64,000 nucleotides of DNA from JACKCD01 sp041390905 (lineage in GTDB: Bacteria; Chloroflexota; Anaerolineae; Promineifilales; Promineifilaceae). The position numbers were made by a program, and so were the translations under genes. The stretch covers positions 620,001-684,000 of the forward strand of contig JAWKPA010000014.1 in assembly GCA_041390905.1 (NCBI GenBank). The letters run 5' to 3'. Below are positions 52,573 through 61,998 of the stretch, piece by piece. Numbering within the stretch: the stretch's first letter is position 1; every line of letters starts with the position of its first letter. The notes beneath the pieces are model-generated. The model was not told where the DNA came from, made no database searches, and saw nothing but the letters and a program-made list of their open reading frames with translations.

Positions 52573-55500
52573 CTATTTTTGCTGCATCGTTGCTAACCAG
52601 CGGCGCAACGGCCGTAATTGAAATGACTGCAACTGTCCTAAAACGTTGCTGCTAAATGTCGGATATTCGTGAGCGAGTTGGTTCACATAGGTTTCGGCGG
52701 CAGCAATATCACCATCGGCCAGCAGCCGCTGAAGCTGGCCTATCTGTTCAAGGGCGGGCAGCTTCAGGGCGGCAGGGGTAGGTACTGTGGGCTGCTCATA
52801 GACCCACTCCAGCTTGAGCAGGGCTTGCAGGAGATCAAGCAGCTTTTCGGTTTGGAAAGGTTTGAGCAAAAAGCCGTCAATTGCCAGGGAAGCATCTGGC
52901 TCGTCCAGCACCGAGGCGGAGATGGCGACGATGGGCAGTTTGGCAAAGGTGTCTTGCCCGCGCAATTGCTTGATGAGCGTAAAGCCGTCCATGTGGGGCA
53001 TTACCAGGTCGGTGAGGATGAGGTCGGGCTGATTGTGAGCGAGCCAGTCCAGGGCGGCCTGCCCGTTTTCCGCTTCCGACAACACAAACCCCAGCGGCTG
53101 GAGCAGGTCAACCAGGAAGGCGCGGTTTTCCCATTTGTCGTCTATGATGAGCAAGTGAGGGGGGTGGGCAACGGTGCTGGTCTGGGCGATGGCCTGGATT
53201 AACGGCCGTTTTCCCCCCCCAACCCCATTTTCAACAGACGCAGCCACCGGCAAACGGAGCCGAAACCAGCAGCGCGTCCCCTTGCCCGGTTCGCTTTCGA
53301 TATGGAGTTCACTCCCCATCAAGGTCAACAGCCGCTGCGCCAAAGCCAAACCCAAACCAGCCCCTTCCGTCGTTTGGGCGGCCTGGGCAGTGCGGTAAAA
53401 CGGCTCTCTGATGGCGGCCAAATCGGCTGGCGCAATCCCGCTGCCGCTATCCTGCACCCCGATTTGCAGCGTTACAAAGCTGGCGGCTTGCCCGATTTGC
53501 CCCGCCTGTAGCTCCACAAAGCCGACCTCCGTAAATTTGATGGCGTTATCAAGCAGGTTGAGCAAAATTTGCCGCAGCCGTTTCTCATCCACCAGCACCG
53601 AACCGGGCAAATCTGCGGGAATCCGGGTATGGAAAGCCAACCCTTTTTGGTCGGCACGCAGGCTAATCATGTTGCTGATCACCTGCATAAATTGGGGTAG
53701 ATCGGTGGCTGTTGGGAACAATGTCAGCTTGTTGGCTTCAATCTTTGCCAGGTCGAGCAGTTCGTTGATCAGGCCGAGCAAATGGTGGCCGCTTTCTTCA
53801 ATAATGTTGAGGCTTTGTTCACTGGGGGGCTGGCGGCGAAAAAGCTGGGCATAGCCTAAAATGGCGTTGAGCGGGGTACGCAGTTCGTGGCTCATGTTGG
53901 CAAGAAAGCGGCTCTTGGCCTGGTTGGCAGCCTCAGCCTCTTCTTTGGCTGAGGCCAGTTCGGCCGTTCTTGTTTGCACCCGTTCTTCTAGTTCCATTTG
54001 GCTGGCGTGTACCGAGGCGACCATTTTGTTAAAGGAGTCGGTGAGAAAGCCTACTTCGTCGTTAAACTGTACGGGAATACTGGTTTCTAAACGGCCGTTA
54101 TTCACCAACCGCACCCCCTCCAGCAGCGCATGAAGTGGTTTGACCAGGCCGCCGCGCAGCAGCAGGGGGATGCTAATGAGGAGAATAACGGCCGTTGCGA
54201 CCAGTAAATACGCCACTGGCCGCAAGGCATGATCAGCATGCTCTCGTATCTGCATGTGATAGCTAGTCAGCAGCAGCTTCTCTGAATCCGCTAAACGTGG
54301 TGTGTCAACAAAGTTGAGCCTGCTATCAGGATAGCGTCCCACTTGGTACAGTCCCGCCGTAATCGTCTCTGCAAAAATCTCATCAAAGTAGCCCGGCTGG
54401 AGCGCCACCTCTTGATAAGACATGGTCACGTGTCGATCTGCATAAATTGCCATTTGGACAACCGTTGGTTGCTTTTCCCATGTCACCAACAGATGATCGT
54501 CAGCGACCTTCAGATAGGCTCGGTCAAAGTCTATGGTCAAGGCACGATGCTCAATGCCATCCAGCTCCACCCACCCACGACGACAAATGCGTGGTTGGGC
54601 TGGGGAAACGGCCGTTTGAACCATGCGAAAGATCAACGGTGCCACGTCCATACGTTGACAGCCACTCACATCAAAAAGCAACTCCTCACCCCACGCCGAA
54701 TCCCAAACGAGATCAGTTGTTTCATAGCTGTAAACAATATCCGCAGCGGCGAAAGAGGGTGCCCAAGTAATCGTTTTCCCCGTTGGCACCAGCGGGCGAG
54801 GCTGGTAGGTTTGGGCAATAAAGTTGTTGAGCAAGATGCCAAGGGAACCTGTAAGCGTTAGCACAACGACGGCAATGGTCAGCACAATTTTGCTCATGAC
54901 GCTCATCGGCTGAGGGGCATAGTTAAAATAAGCCTGTCCTATAATGAGAATGGCAATCCCTAGCAGCATGGAGGCAACATAGTAAATGGTGTGAACAGAC
55001 CAAAGGTCAAAGAAATCAAATAAGACCAGCAGCCCCATCAAGAATACCAGGTAACCAACGGGGGTGAGTGATCGGAGCAAGCGAAGCACATGCGTGTCCT
55101 GTTCCCTACGCACCCGCCGCCAAAAAACGAGGGGCAGCATAACACCGGTGCCAAAGAGAAGGGTGGCAAAGCAGATGAGGAAAATGTTCTGGCTGTTGTC
55201 GGCGGTGAGCCAGTAATGATTGAGCAAGAGGTGGAAAACGCTGACTAAAGTGGCCGCGATACCGCCCCATTTGGCAGCAAACCCGATCCGCTTTCCCCGC
55301 TGCTGATAGGGATTGTCTATAAATAGCAAGATGAGGAAGACGGAAACGGCCGTTAAAACCACAGCACTACCGAAGGGGATGACGACAACAATCACAAGCA
55401 AAAGGCTCAATCCCACGCTAAGGACAATTTGGAATTCGCGCTTGAGCCAGACAGCGGTGACCGGAAACTGATAGATACCACGCAGTACCAAAACCAGCAG

Positions 55501-55749
55501 GCCACCTCCCAGCGCATTCATAATCTGCCCAATAAAATCGGCATGAGGATAGCTGGGCAAGAGTGTGTTAATTAAAAAAAAGAGGAAAAAATAACCTAAG
55601 CCAAAAATCAGCGCCCCCAACAATTGGTTTGTAGCATCAATTTTTTTGCGGATCAGGGCAATCTGCAAAAACAAAATACCCACAATGAGCAGTTGGCTCA
55701 GCGTAGCAAGAGAAGTGGGAGTGAGATAGACAACCATGAGCGATACCAT
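52573..55749 (-). CDS. Hybrid histidine kinase with multi-helix sensor and HAMP
   Basis: 1058 residues. Eight or so N-terminal membrane helices are followed by an extracytoplasmic domain of about 190 residues, a further helix, HAMP (LLRGGLVKPLHALLEGVRLVNNGRLETSI), HisKA (FLANMSHELRTPLNAILGYAQLF), HATPase_c (LLNLLDNAIKFTEVG, GAGLGLALAQ), a receiver (LLIIDDKWENRAFL, LILTDLVMPHMDGF) and a C-terminal extension. From the receiver onward it is nearly identical to the kinase at 49754. Its start is divergent from the MalT-like regulator. Both ATG 55749 and 55737 are usable. Confidence 0.9.
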   Translation of the reverse strand: MVSLMVVYLTPTSLATLSQLLIVGILFLQIALIRKKIDATNQLLGALIFGLGYFFLFFLINTLLPSYPHADFIGQIMNALGGGLLVLVLRGIYQFPVTAVWLKREFQIVLSVGLSLLLVIVVVIPFGSAVVLTAVSVFLILLFIDNPYQQRGKRIGFAAKWGGIAATLVSVFHLLLNHYWLTADNSQNIFLICFATLLFGTGVMLPLVFWRRVRREQDTHVLRLLRSLTPVGYLVFLMGLLVLFDFFDLWSVHTIYYVASMLLGIAILIIGQAYFNYAPQPMSVMSKIVLTIAVVVLTLTGSLGILLNNFIAQTYQPRPLVPTGKTITWAPSFAAADIVYSYETTDLVWDSAWGEELLFDVSGCQRMDVAPLIFRMVQTAVSPAQPRICRRGWVELDGIEHRALTIDFDRAYLKVADDHLLVTWEKQPTVVQMAIYADRHVTMSYQEVALQPGYFDEIFAETITAGLYQVGRYPDSRLNFVDTPRLADSEKLLLTSYHMQIREHADHALRPVAYLLVATAVILLISIPLLLRGGLVKPLHALLEGVRLVNNGRLETSIPVQFNDEVGFLTDSFNKMVASVHASQMELEERVQTRTAELASAKEEAEAANQAKSRFLANMSHELRTPLNAILGYAQLFRRQPPSEQSLNIIEESGHHLLGLINELLDLAKIEANKLTLFPTATDLPQFMQVISNMISLRADQKGLAFHTRIPADLPGSVLVDEKRLRQILLNLLDNAIKFTEVGFVELQAGQIGQAASFVTLQIGVQDSGSGIAPADLAAIREPFYRTAQAAQTTEGAGLGLALAQRLLTLMGSELHIESEPGKGTRCWFRLRLPVAASVENGVGGGKRPLIQAIAQTSTVAHPPHLLIIDDKWENRAFLVDLLQPLGFVLSEAENGQAALDWLAHNQPDLILTDLVMPHMDGFTLIKQLRGQDTFAKLPIVAISASVLDEPDASLAIDGFLLKPFQTEKLLDLLQALLKLEWVYEQPTVPTPAALKLPALEQIGQLQRLLADGDIAAAETYVNQLAHEYPTFSSNVLGQLQSFQLRPLRRWLATMQQK

Positions 55750-55787
55750 AATATATCATTTCACTAAAAAGCGTAGCGTAACGATGG

Positions 55788-55815
55788 TTGTTAGGCCGCC
55801 TATCTTTGGTATACT
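55788..55815 (+). promoter_or_regulatory. Sigma-70-like promoter for the MalT-like regulator
   Basis: TTGTTA (55788-55793), 16-bp spacer, TATACT (55810-55815), in the 226-bp space between the divergent kinase and regulator genes. This supports a start at 55976 with a long leader rather than the longer frame from 55736. Confidence 0.45.
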
Positions 55816-55975
55816 CAAATTATCAAATGGCTCAATGTCATGTAAGCGTCCACAAATAAGGCTAAAAAACGCTTACCACCTTGCGGCCACAAGCTGGCCG
55901 TTTCCCAATCAGCTGCGATTGACTAAATCGCCAAGTTCAAAAAGACACCGACTACAAAACACCTACACCTCTCCT

Positions 55976-58720
55976 ATGAATTCATCCTATCTTGTTACAG
56001 CAGAACCTATCCTCCTGCTGCCGACCAAATTTTACCCCCCACATGCGTCCTCTCACCTGCTGCAACGACCTCACCTCATTGAGCAACTTAACCAGGGTCT
56101 CACAGGTAAACTAACTCTTGTTGCTGCCCCTGCTGGCTATGGTAAATCAACCATTGTCACGCAATGGTTAAATCAGTTGCAAGGTCATACGGCCTCATCG
56201 CACACAGCCTGGCTTTCTCTAGATGAGTCTGATAACGATCTCATACTTTTTCTCCATTACTTCGTTGCCGCCATCCAGCATAGCCAACCCCATAGCTGCG
56301 CCACGACTTTAGCCATCCTCTACGATCCGAAACCGCCTCACTGGTCACAACTGATCACCCTCCTCGTCAATGATCTAATCAAGCTCCCAAACCCCCAAAT
56401 TCTGGTTCTTGATGATTATCATTATGTGGAAGATGAAACCATCCACCAATTTATGGAGCGTTTGCTTGCTCACCTCCCTCTCTCGCTTCACCTTGTCATT
56501 ATCAGCCGCACCGAGCCGCCCCTCTCCCTACCCCGTCTGCGCGTCCGTCGGCAGCTAAATGAGCTACGAACGGCCGATCTCAGCTTCTCCGATGCCGAAA
56601 CCGAACACTATCTCACGCAAGACAACACCAAATCATTTACCCCAGCCGCCATCGCCGCCCTACAAGAGCGCAGCCAAGGCTGGGTCGCCAGCCTCTATCT
56701 TGCCACGCTCTCCCTCGGCGCAAATAACGATGAAGAAACAATCCTTAAACAGCTTGAGGCCGGCAACAGCTACATTATGGACTATCTCGTCACGGAAGTT
56801 CTGGCGCAACAGCCGCAAGCTGTCCAGACCTTCCTCCTCTACACCTCCATCCTGCGTCGCTTCTGCTCCCCCTTGTGTGTCGCCCTCCTGGAAACGTCCG
56901 CAGATGACGACAATCCTCACCATCAAACCAGTATCCCCACTATTATCGGCATGCTTGCCCACCACCATCTCTTTACCATCCCTTTGGACAGCAGTGGCAC
57001 CTGGTATCGCTATCACCATCTATTCCAGCTCATGCTCTCCCGCAGATTGCAAAACCAGCTAAGTGCCACCCGGATCAATGCCCTCCACTGCAAGGCCAGC
57101 CGCTGGTTTGCCCAGGCGGGTTTCATTGATGAAGCCCTCTACCATGCCCTTATCGCTGATGATGTTCCCTTTGCCATTCAACTGGTTGAGCAAAACCGCA
57201 TCAGGTTGCTCAACCAATACGATTATCACACTATCAACCGCTGGCTTTCGCTTTTGCCCGAAACGGCCGTTAATCAAAGCCCACACCTGCTCCTGCTCAA
57301 ATGCTGGGTAAACATTTCAACCTATCGGGTAACGGCCGTTTCTGTGCCACGCCAAATACAACAAGTCGAGACCCTCCTACAAAACAGCAACCTGACAACC
57401 ACCCAACAAACAAACATCCAGGCCGAAATCCTGGCCGCTAAATTGGCTCATCTTTGCTGGATCTATGACTTTTCCCAAATCATTGACCACTACCATCAAG
57501 CCATAACCAGGCTCCCCCAATCCTACCACTTCATCCGTGCCTATATCACCTTTTCCATGGGCATCGCCTTGCAAACCCAGGGAAAACCCCATGAAGCCAT
57601 TCACATCATACAAACCGAGTTATACAACGAGACACAACACACCTTACCTGGCATTTGGCTGAAAGGACTCCTGGCCGTCATCCACTTTATGGCAGGTTAC
57701 CCCCATGCAGTCATCCAAATCGCCCAGGACACCCTCAAGCTTCTGGAAAACTACCCAACACACAAAGCCTACATTGCCTCCCCCGTCCACCGCTGGTTAG
57801 GCACCGTCTACTACCACTGGAATCAAATCGCAACCGCACAACACCATTTTCGGCAAGCCACACCATTTAACGCCCCACCCTACCACAATAGCCAATTATT
57901 TTTGGCCTGGTCATACGAAACAACAGGCCAGCCAGACAAGGCCGATCAAGTCATCACCGACCTCCATCATTGGGCCGCCTCCCGCGACAGCGACATCATC
58001 CAAAACGATCTTGCCTCTTTTGAAGCCCGCCGCCTCTGCTGGCAAGGTCAGGTTGACAGAGCTCTGGCCGCCATGCGTGAAGTCAATATCCCCGCCACAG
58101 TTGACAATTTCATGATGGAAGTGCCAGCCCTGACCCACGCCCGCATTTTGATCGCCCACCATCAAGAAACCAGTTGGCAAAAAGCTCAGACACTGCTCGA
58201 ACGGCTGTGGGCCAGCGCGGCTGAACAAGGGCAAAATATCCCCGGCCAGATCGAGATTCTAGCCCTCAAAGCCTTGCTCCAGCAGCGGCAAGGGTTTGGC
58301 CCTGCCGTATTGGCAACCCTGGAACAGGCCATCAACATCGCCAAACCCATCGGCTTCATCCGCATCTTTGTAGACCTAGGCACCCCAATGGCTACCCTCC
58401 TTTACCAGCTTCTCGACCAGGGTTTTGAACCCGACTTTCTTGGTCAGATACTGGCCGCCTTCCCCCAAACAGACCCCCACATTGCCCAAGCACGTCGCGC
58501 AGAGGAAGCCTCCCAAACCCAACTCATTGAGCCACTCACCAGACGCGAGATTGATGTCTTGCAACTGCTGGCTCAAGATCTGCCCAACAAAAAGATTGCC
58601 CAAGAGCTATCTGTTTCACCACTCACCGTCAAAAGACACACTATCAACATCTACAAAAAGCTATCCGTCTCCAGCCGCCATGAGGCCGCAAACACGGCCA
58701 GAACCCTGGGCATTTTATAA
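55976..58720 (+). CDS. MalT-like LuxR family transcriptional activator
   Basis: About 914 residues, the usual MalT size. STAND-type ATPase with Walker A VAAPAGYGKSTIV at about 50-60, Walker B ILVLDDYHYVED, arginine-like RTEPPLSLPRLRVRRQ, then TPR-like helical repeats, and a C-terminal LuxR HTH (LTRREIDVLQLLAQDLPNKKIAQELSVSPLTVKRHTINIYKKL). A start at 55736 would overlap the divergent kinase gene, and homology begins only at YLVTAEPILLLPTKFYPP, so I prefer ATG 55976. Palindromes are rarer here (two near 57.3 kb). The inducer is unknown. Confidence 0.9.
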   Translation: MNSSYLVTAEPILLLPTKFYPPHASSHLLQRPHLIEQLNQGLTGKLTLVAAPAGYGKSTIVTQWLNQLQGHTASSHTAWLSLDESDNDLILFLHYFVAAIQHSQPHSCATTLAILYDPKPPHWSQLITLLVNDLIKLPNPQILVLDDYHYVEDETIHQFMERLLAHLPLSLHLVIISRTEPPLSLPRLRVRRQLNELRTADLSFSDAETEHYLTQDNTKSFTPAAIAALQERSQGWVASLYLATLSLGANNDEETILKQLEAGNSYIMDYLVTEVLAQQPQAVQTFLLYTSILRRFCSPLCVALLETSADDDNPHHQTSIPTIIGMLAHHHLFTIPLDSSGTWYRYHHLFQLMLSRRLQNQLSATRINALHCKASRWFAQAGFIDEALYHALIADDVPFAIQLVEQNRIRLLNQYDYHTINRWLSLLPETAVNQSPHLLLLKCWVNISTYRVTAVSVPRQIQQVETLLQNSNLTTTQQTNIQAEILAAKLAHLCWIYDFSQIIDHYHQAITRLPQSYHFIRAYITFSMGIALQTQGKPHEAIHIIQTELYNETQHTLPGIWLKGLLAVIHFMAGYPHAVIQIAQDTLKLLENYPTHKAYIASPVHRWLGTVYYHWNQIATAQHHFRQATPFNAPPYHNSQLFLAWSYETTGQPDKADQVITDLHHWAASRDSDIIQNDLASFEARRLCWQGQVDRALAAMREVNIPATVDNFMMEVPALTHARILIAHHQETSWQKAQTLLERLWASAAEQGQNIPGQIEILALKALLQQRQGFGPAVLATLEQAINIAKPIGFIRIFVDLGTPMATLLYQLLDQGFEPDFLGQILAAFPQTDPHIAQARRAEEASQTQLIEPLTRREIDVLQLLAQDLPNKKIAQELSVSPLTVKRHTINIYKKLSVSSRHEAANTARTLGIL

Positions 58721-59139
58721 GACCGCGCTGTACGCTGGGCGGGCGACCAACTTTGTCGTAAAAGTTCCCGCCGGTATTTTTAGTGAATTAACGTAACGAC
58801 TAAGCCAGCAGTTAAAACTGCGCCTACCGTTGCAAAGTCGGCCTTAGCCGACTAAGAACAAGCGAAAACAGGTCGCTTTTAGTCCGCGAAGGCGGACTTT
58901 GTCAACGTAGCCGCAGGGCGAAACGTCGTAAAACGACCATTGATTCGCTGGGCTTGGTCGCTACGCATTCACCATTAAACATACAAGTTACAATTAATCA
59001 GGCAACGATGCCCCTTTCCCCAACATGCGCCTAAGTTTGCACCCTTTTGCACCCTTTTTGGAGCATGTGTACACCCCTTACATCGTGTACCCTTTATCCT
59101 AGGATTCGGGTGATTGACAATTATTTATATGGAGGGATC
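58721..59139. other. Intergenic region with two tandem hairpins
   Basis: About 420 bp without a gene. Two compact hairpins are visible: AGTCGGC-CTTA-GCCGACT (58836-58853) and AGTCCGC-GAAG-GCGGACT (58881-58898). They are followed by GTCGTAAAACGAC. They resemble dispersed intergenic palindromes and may protect or end the MalT-like transcript. Near 59035-59058 the 11-bp word TTTGCACCCTT is repeated head to tail, just upstream of the next gene. Confidence 0.55.
58836..58898 (+). repeat. Paired hairpins AGTCSGC-N4-GCSGACT
   Basis: Two 7-bp stems with 4-nt loops at 58836-58853 and 58881-58898, the same sequence family with one position changed in each arm in a compensating way. Location just beyond a long regulator gene fits a transcript-end or mRNA-stability element. 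Confidence 0.55.
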
Positions 59140-59406
59140 ATGATAAACAATGCACCACGTCTATCCCTTGGACAACCAGCGCAGTACCAAATTGAAGTCC
59201 ATGGCATTCTCGACAGTTCATGGAGTGATTACTTTAACGGCTTGATAATCACACAAGTACAGTCTACCAACCAAGAACCCATGACCCTCCTCACAGGTCA
59301 AGTTGTCGATCAACTAATGCTTATTGGGATGCTACATCGGTTGTGTAATCTTGGTTTGCCGATTTACTCGGTCAAACGGCTAACAAATAATACGTCTTCG
59401 TCATAA
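59140..59406 (+). CDS. Small conserved-type protein, unknown function
   Basis: 88 residues from ATG 59140, chosen because GGAGGG lies just upstream; the frame itself extends back to 59047. The pattern is YQIEVHGILDSSWSDYFNGLIIT ... MTLLTGQVVDQLMLIGMLHRLCNLGLPIYSVKRL. I recall similar small proteins (a beta hairpin plus a helix ending LGLPLxSV) in Chloroflexota and Cyanobacteria, but no function. The stop codon overlaps the start of the SARP-like gene by 1 nt (TAATG), so the two are coupled. Confidence 0.72.
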   Translation: MINNAPRLSLGQPAQYQIEVHGILDSSWSDYFNGLIITQVQSTNQEPMTLLTGQVVDQLMLIGMLHRLCNLGLPIYSVKRLTNNTSSS

Positions 59407-59852
59407 TGGAATCTGAAGCAAGCAAGAACAGGATGATGAATCTCTATCTAACTGGCAAATTTCGACTCTTATATCAGAACAAACCGCTCACTGACTTTCG
59501 CTCAGATAAGGTACGCGCACTGCTAGCTTATCTTGTTTTGGCAGAAGGACGGCCGTTTACCCGCACCCACCTCAGCCAATTGTTATGGTCAGAATATTTG
59601 CCCAGTTCCGCCCGCGCCAGTCTCCGCACAGCCCTTTCCAACCTGCACCAACTGCTCGCCCCTATGGACGAATTGCTTGAGTTAGACGGCCAGCTTGTCC
59701 GTTTTAACCATCAATCACCGCAATTCTGGTGTGATGCCCTCGAAGATGCGACCTTAAAGGCATCCCCTTTATTCTTGCTCACCCTGCAGCATATTTCGGC
59801 ACCAAACTTTCAGGCATGGCTCGCCCAACAACGTGACAAGCCCTTTTTCTGA
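59406..59852 (+). CDS. Truncated SARP-type DNA-binding protein
   Basis: 148 residues. The N-terminal about 95 residues match the winged-helix domain of SARP/AfsR-like regulators (LYLTGKFRLLYQNKPLTDFRSDKVRALLAYLVLAEGRPFTRTHLSQLLW, SLRTALSNLHQLLA). The bacterial transcriptional activation (BTAD) domain, the NB-ARC and the TPR region of full-length members are missing; the protein ends soon after the FQAWLAQQRDK motif that normally starts BTAD. Either a minimal regulator or a remnant. An in-frame ATG at codon 11 could also serve. Coupled to the upstream small gene. Confidence 0.72.
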   Translation: MESEASKNRMMNLYLTGKFRLLYQNKPLTDFRSDKVRALLAYLVLAEGRPFTRTHLSQLLWSEYLPSSARASLRTALSNLHQLLAPMDELLELDGQLVRFNHQSPQFWCDALEDATLKASPLFLLTLQHISAPNFQAWLAQQRDKPFF

Positions 59853-59997
59853 GCAACCACTCATTTTGGTAACGCTTTCGTTACGAGCTTGTTACGCTTT
59901 TGTTGTAAATTTTCTATTGCGGTTTTTCCGATGGCCTGTAACATAGGTGACATTAGTACCATTCAAGATTAACGCATCGCTCAAGAGCAAGGCAAGC

Positions 59998-60309
59998 ATG
60001 GAAGCAATATTCACATTCATAGTAGGCTCGGTGGTCGGCAGTACAGTTGTAACTTGGCTCCCTGTCTTAAGAAGACAAGGCTCTTCCTCAACCTTACCCC
60101 CACAAAAAAGGTACACCCTTGAACAAATTAAGGGCATTGGCCCTGTTTATGCTAGTCGCTTGCGCGAGGCAGGCATCGTTAGCGTGCCACAGCTCGCAGT
60201 GGCCTCTCCTGCCGAACTATGGCAGATTGCTTCTGGTGGCCACACCAACCTGCGCATGAATGTAAATGCCTGGATTGAACAAGCAAAAGACTTGATGGCG
60301 CAAACTTGA
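59998..60309 (+). CDS. Membrane-anchored helix-hairpin-helix protein
   Basis: About 103 residues from ATG 59998. A single N-terminal hydrophobic helix (IFTFIVGSVVGSTVVTWLPVL) and a C-terminal HhH-type unit: YTLEQIKGIGPVYASRLREAGIVSVPQLAVASPAELWQIA, as in the GIGPxxAxxLxxAGI repeats of DUF4332-like and DNA-binding helix-hairpin-helix proteins. Role unknown; a membrane-bound HhH module may bind nucleic acid or a protein partner. It stands alone, downstream of the SARP-like gene. Confidence 0.75.
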   Translation: MEAIFTFIVGSVVGSTVVTWLPVLRRQGSSSTLPPQKRYTLEQIKGIGPVYASRLREAGIVSVPQLAVASPAELWQIASGGHTNLRMNVNAWIEQAKDLMAQT

Positions 60310-60930
60310 CATACTGGCAAGGGCATTTTGGAGAAATACGGCAGCGAATGCCAAGTTTCTCATTGAAACAATGAAAAAGGCAACGTTTCGATTCTTGTCA
60401 AAGCGGCAAGCATCACGATACACTTGAATAGTGAATTATCCTGAGTGCTTTGTTTTGCCTATCAATTGAAGTTGGATGGCTGGAGGAAAGAAAAAAGCCC
60501 TGTTCTGCTCCTTTGTTAATGTCTGCAAGTACCAGGTAGAAAACGGCCGTTTCAAAAAACGGCCACAAAATGATATTAACAAAAACACCCGTATTGGATT
60601 CCTTAAAACTGAGTAACGGTATCTACAAATCAACAGACAGTATCGGTTGACTGTTTTTGCCTGAAACAACAAACAAGAGAGCGTGCTGCTCGACTTTGAC
60701 CGGTCCGACAACACGCTCTTTGGGTGCAGCACATGCCTGTGGGTGTTTTTTCACACCTCGCGGCAGCGTTTGCACTTTCATTATATATTTCTCACCACAT
60801 AACGCAAAGGTGAATACATTTAGACACATTTATGTCGAAAGGGCGGAGCGATCCTGAAATCATCCTCACTTTCGTTAATATCCCCAGTTTGGCAAAAGCC
60901 TTGTTGTTACCAAACGCCTGCACAAAAACC
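60310..60930. other. Intergenic, inverted repeat near 60.7 kb
   Basis: About 620 bp without a gene that I can support. An iterated palindrome (near 60543) is closely followed by a second CGGCC. An inverted repeat AGAGCGTG (60678-60685) with CACGCTCT (60712-60719) encloses the small palindrome GACCGGTC; it could be an RNA hairpin. The in-frame extension of the TauE gene up to 60832 is possible but has no homology. Confidence 0.5.
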
Positions 60931-61929
60931 ATGATACAGCGCAAACAAATTTACCCCATCGTTGTCATACTCATCATGTTGCTATGGTTAAGCTACATGA
61001 TTTCGGCCAATCAATTCCCCCTTTTCGCCAAATGGTGGCCGATGTCATTAACCATGATATTAGGGTCGTTTGTCGCCGGTGCCTCAGCCGAAGGCGGTGC
61101 CGCAGTCGCCTTCCCCGTCTTCACCAAGCTGCTCCACATCCCCGCCACCGAAGCACGCACCTTTGGCCTAATGATTCAAGCAGTCGGCATGACAACCGCC
61201 TCCGTCGTCATCATCACCCGTCGCGTCAAGATTTTGCCACAGGTAATTGCGTGGGTGTCCGCAGGCGGTGTGGTCGGTATGATTATTGGCTCGCTGCTCA
61301 TCCCAATTCCTCCACCATACCCCAAGCTATTATTTACTTTTGTAACGGCCGCTTTTGGCATCGCCCTCATCCTCTCCCGCTGGGTACTGCACTGGCAGCC
61401 ACTCGATGAGTTTCTCATCAACACAAACCCACGCCGCATCTTATTCCTGGGCATTGGCATCGTCGGTGGCATCTTTGCCGCCAACACAGGCTCCGGCATA
61501 GACACACTCACCTTCATCGTCCTCACGCTCGCGTTTGGTGTTAACGAGAAAGTAAGCACCCCAACCACAGTCATCATCATGGGGCTAAACTCCCTTGTTG
61601 GCTTTTTTACACAAGGTGTCCTGCTCCGCTCTATTGGGATCGAGTGGGAATATTGGCTTGTGTGCGTACCAATTGTCATCTTTGGCGCACCGCTTGGTGC
61701 GTTGGTCGCCAGCCGCGTCAACCGCGATGCCATCATTTTTCTGCTGCTGGGTCTTATCACGCTGGAATTGGTGACAACGCTCATCTTGATTCCCTTCACA
61801 AACCTGATGTGGCTCTTTACAGCGGTAACAGTTGCCGTTTGTGCCATCTGGTTTACCGGAATGTTGCGCTATCGGCACGGCCGGAATTTTGCCCCTGTTA
61901 GTGCCATTTCTTCCAACACAGCGACATGA
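60931..61929 (+). CDS. TauE/SafE family sulfite/anion exporter-like protein
   Basis: About 332 residues, eight or nine hydrophobic helices, with the two-half pattern of the family: LGSFVAGASAEGGAAVAFPVFTKLLHIPATEARTFGL in the first and GGIFAANTGSGIDTLTFIVLTLAFGVNEKVSTPTTVIIMGLNSLVGF in the second. ATG 60931 is preferred over the 60832 start because homology starts there. Members move sulfite, sulfonates or other small anions across the inner membrane; with a sulfotransferase at 63.6 kb a link to sulfur compounds is possible but unproven. Confidence 0.85.
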   Translation: MIQRKQIYPIVVILIMLLWLSYMISANQFPLFAKWWPMSLTMILGSFVAGASAEGGAAVAFPVFTKLLHIPATEARTFGLMIQAVGMTTASVVIITRRVKILPQVIAWVSAGGVVGMIIGSLLIPIPPPYPKLLFTFVTAAFGIALILSRWVLHWQPLDEFLINTNPRRILFLGIGIVGGIFAANTGSGIDTLTFIVLTLAFGVNEKVSTPTTVIIMGLNSLVGFFTQGVLLRSIGIEWEYWLVCVPIVIFGAPLGALVASRVNRDAIIFLLLGLITLELVTTLILIPFTNLMWLFTAVTVAVCAIWFTGMLRYRHGRNFAPVSAISSNTAT

Positions 61930-61998
61930 TCTCTCAACTCCATACCATGAGAGGCACAGTTCAACACGTTGCCCCACACAGCACATTGAAAACCTTCT

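Noticed and set aside
55736..55975. N-terminal extension of the MalT-like regulator
   Set aside because: It would overlap the divergent kinase start, has no homology, and a promoter-like sequence lies inside it.
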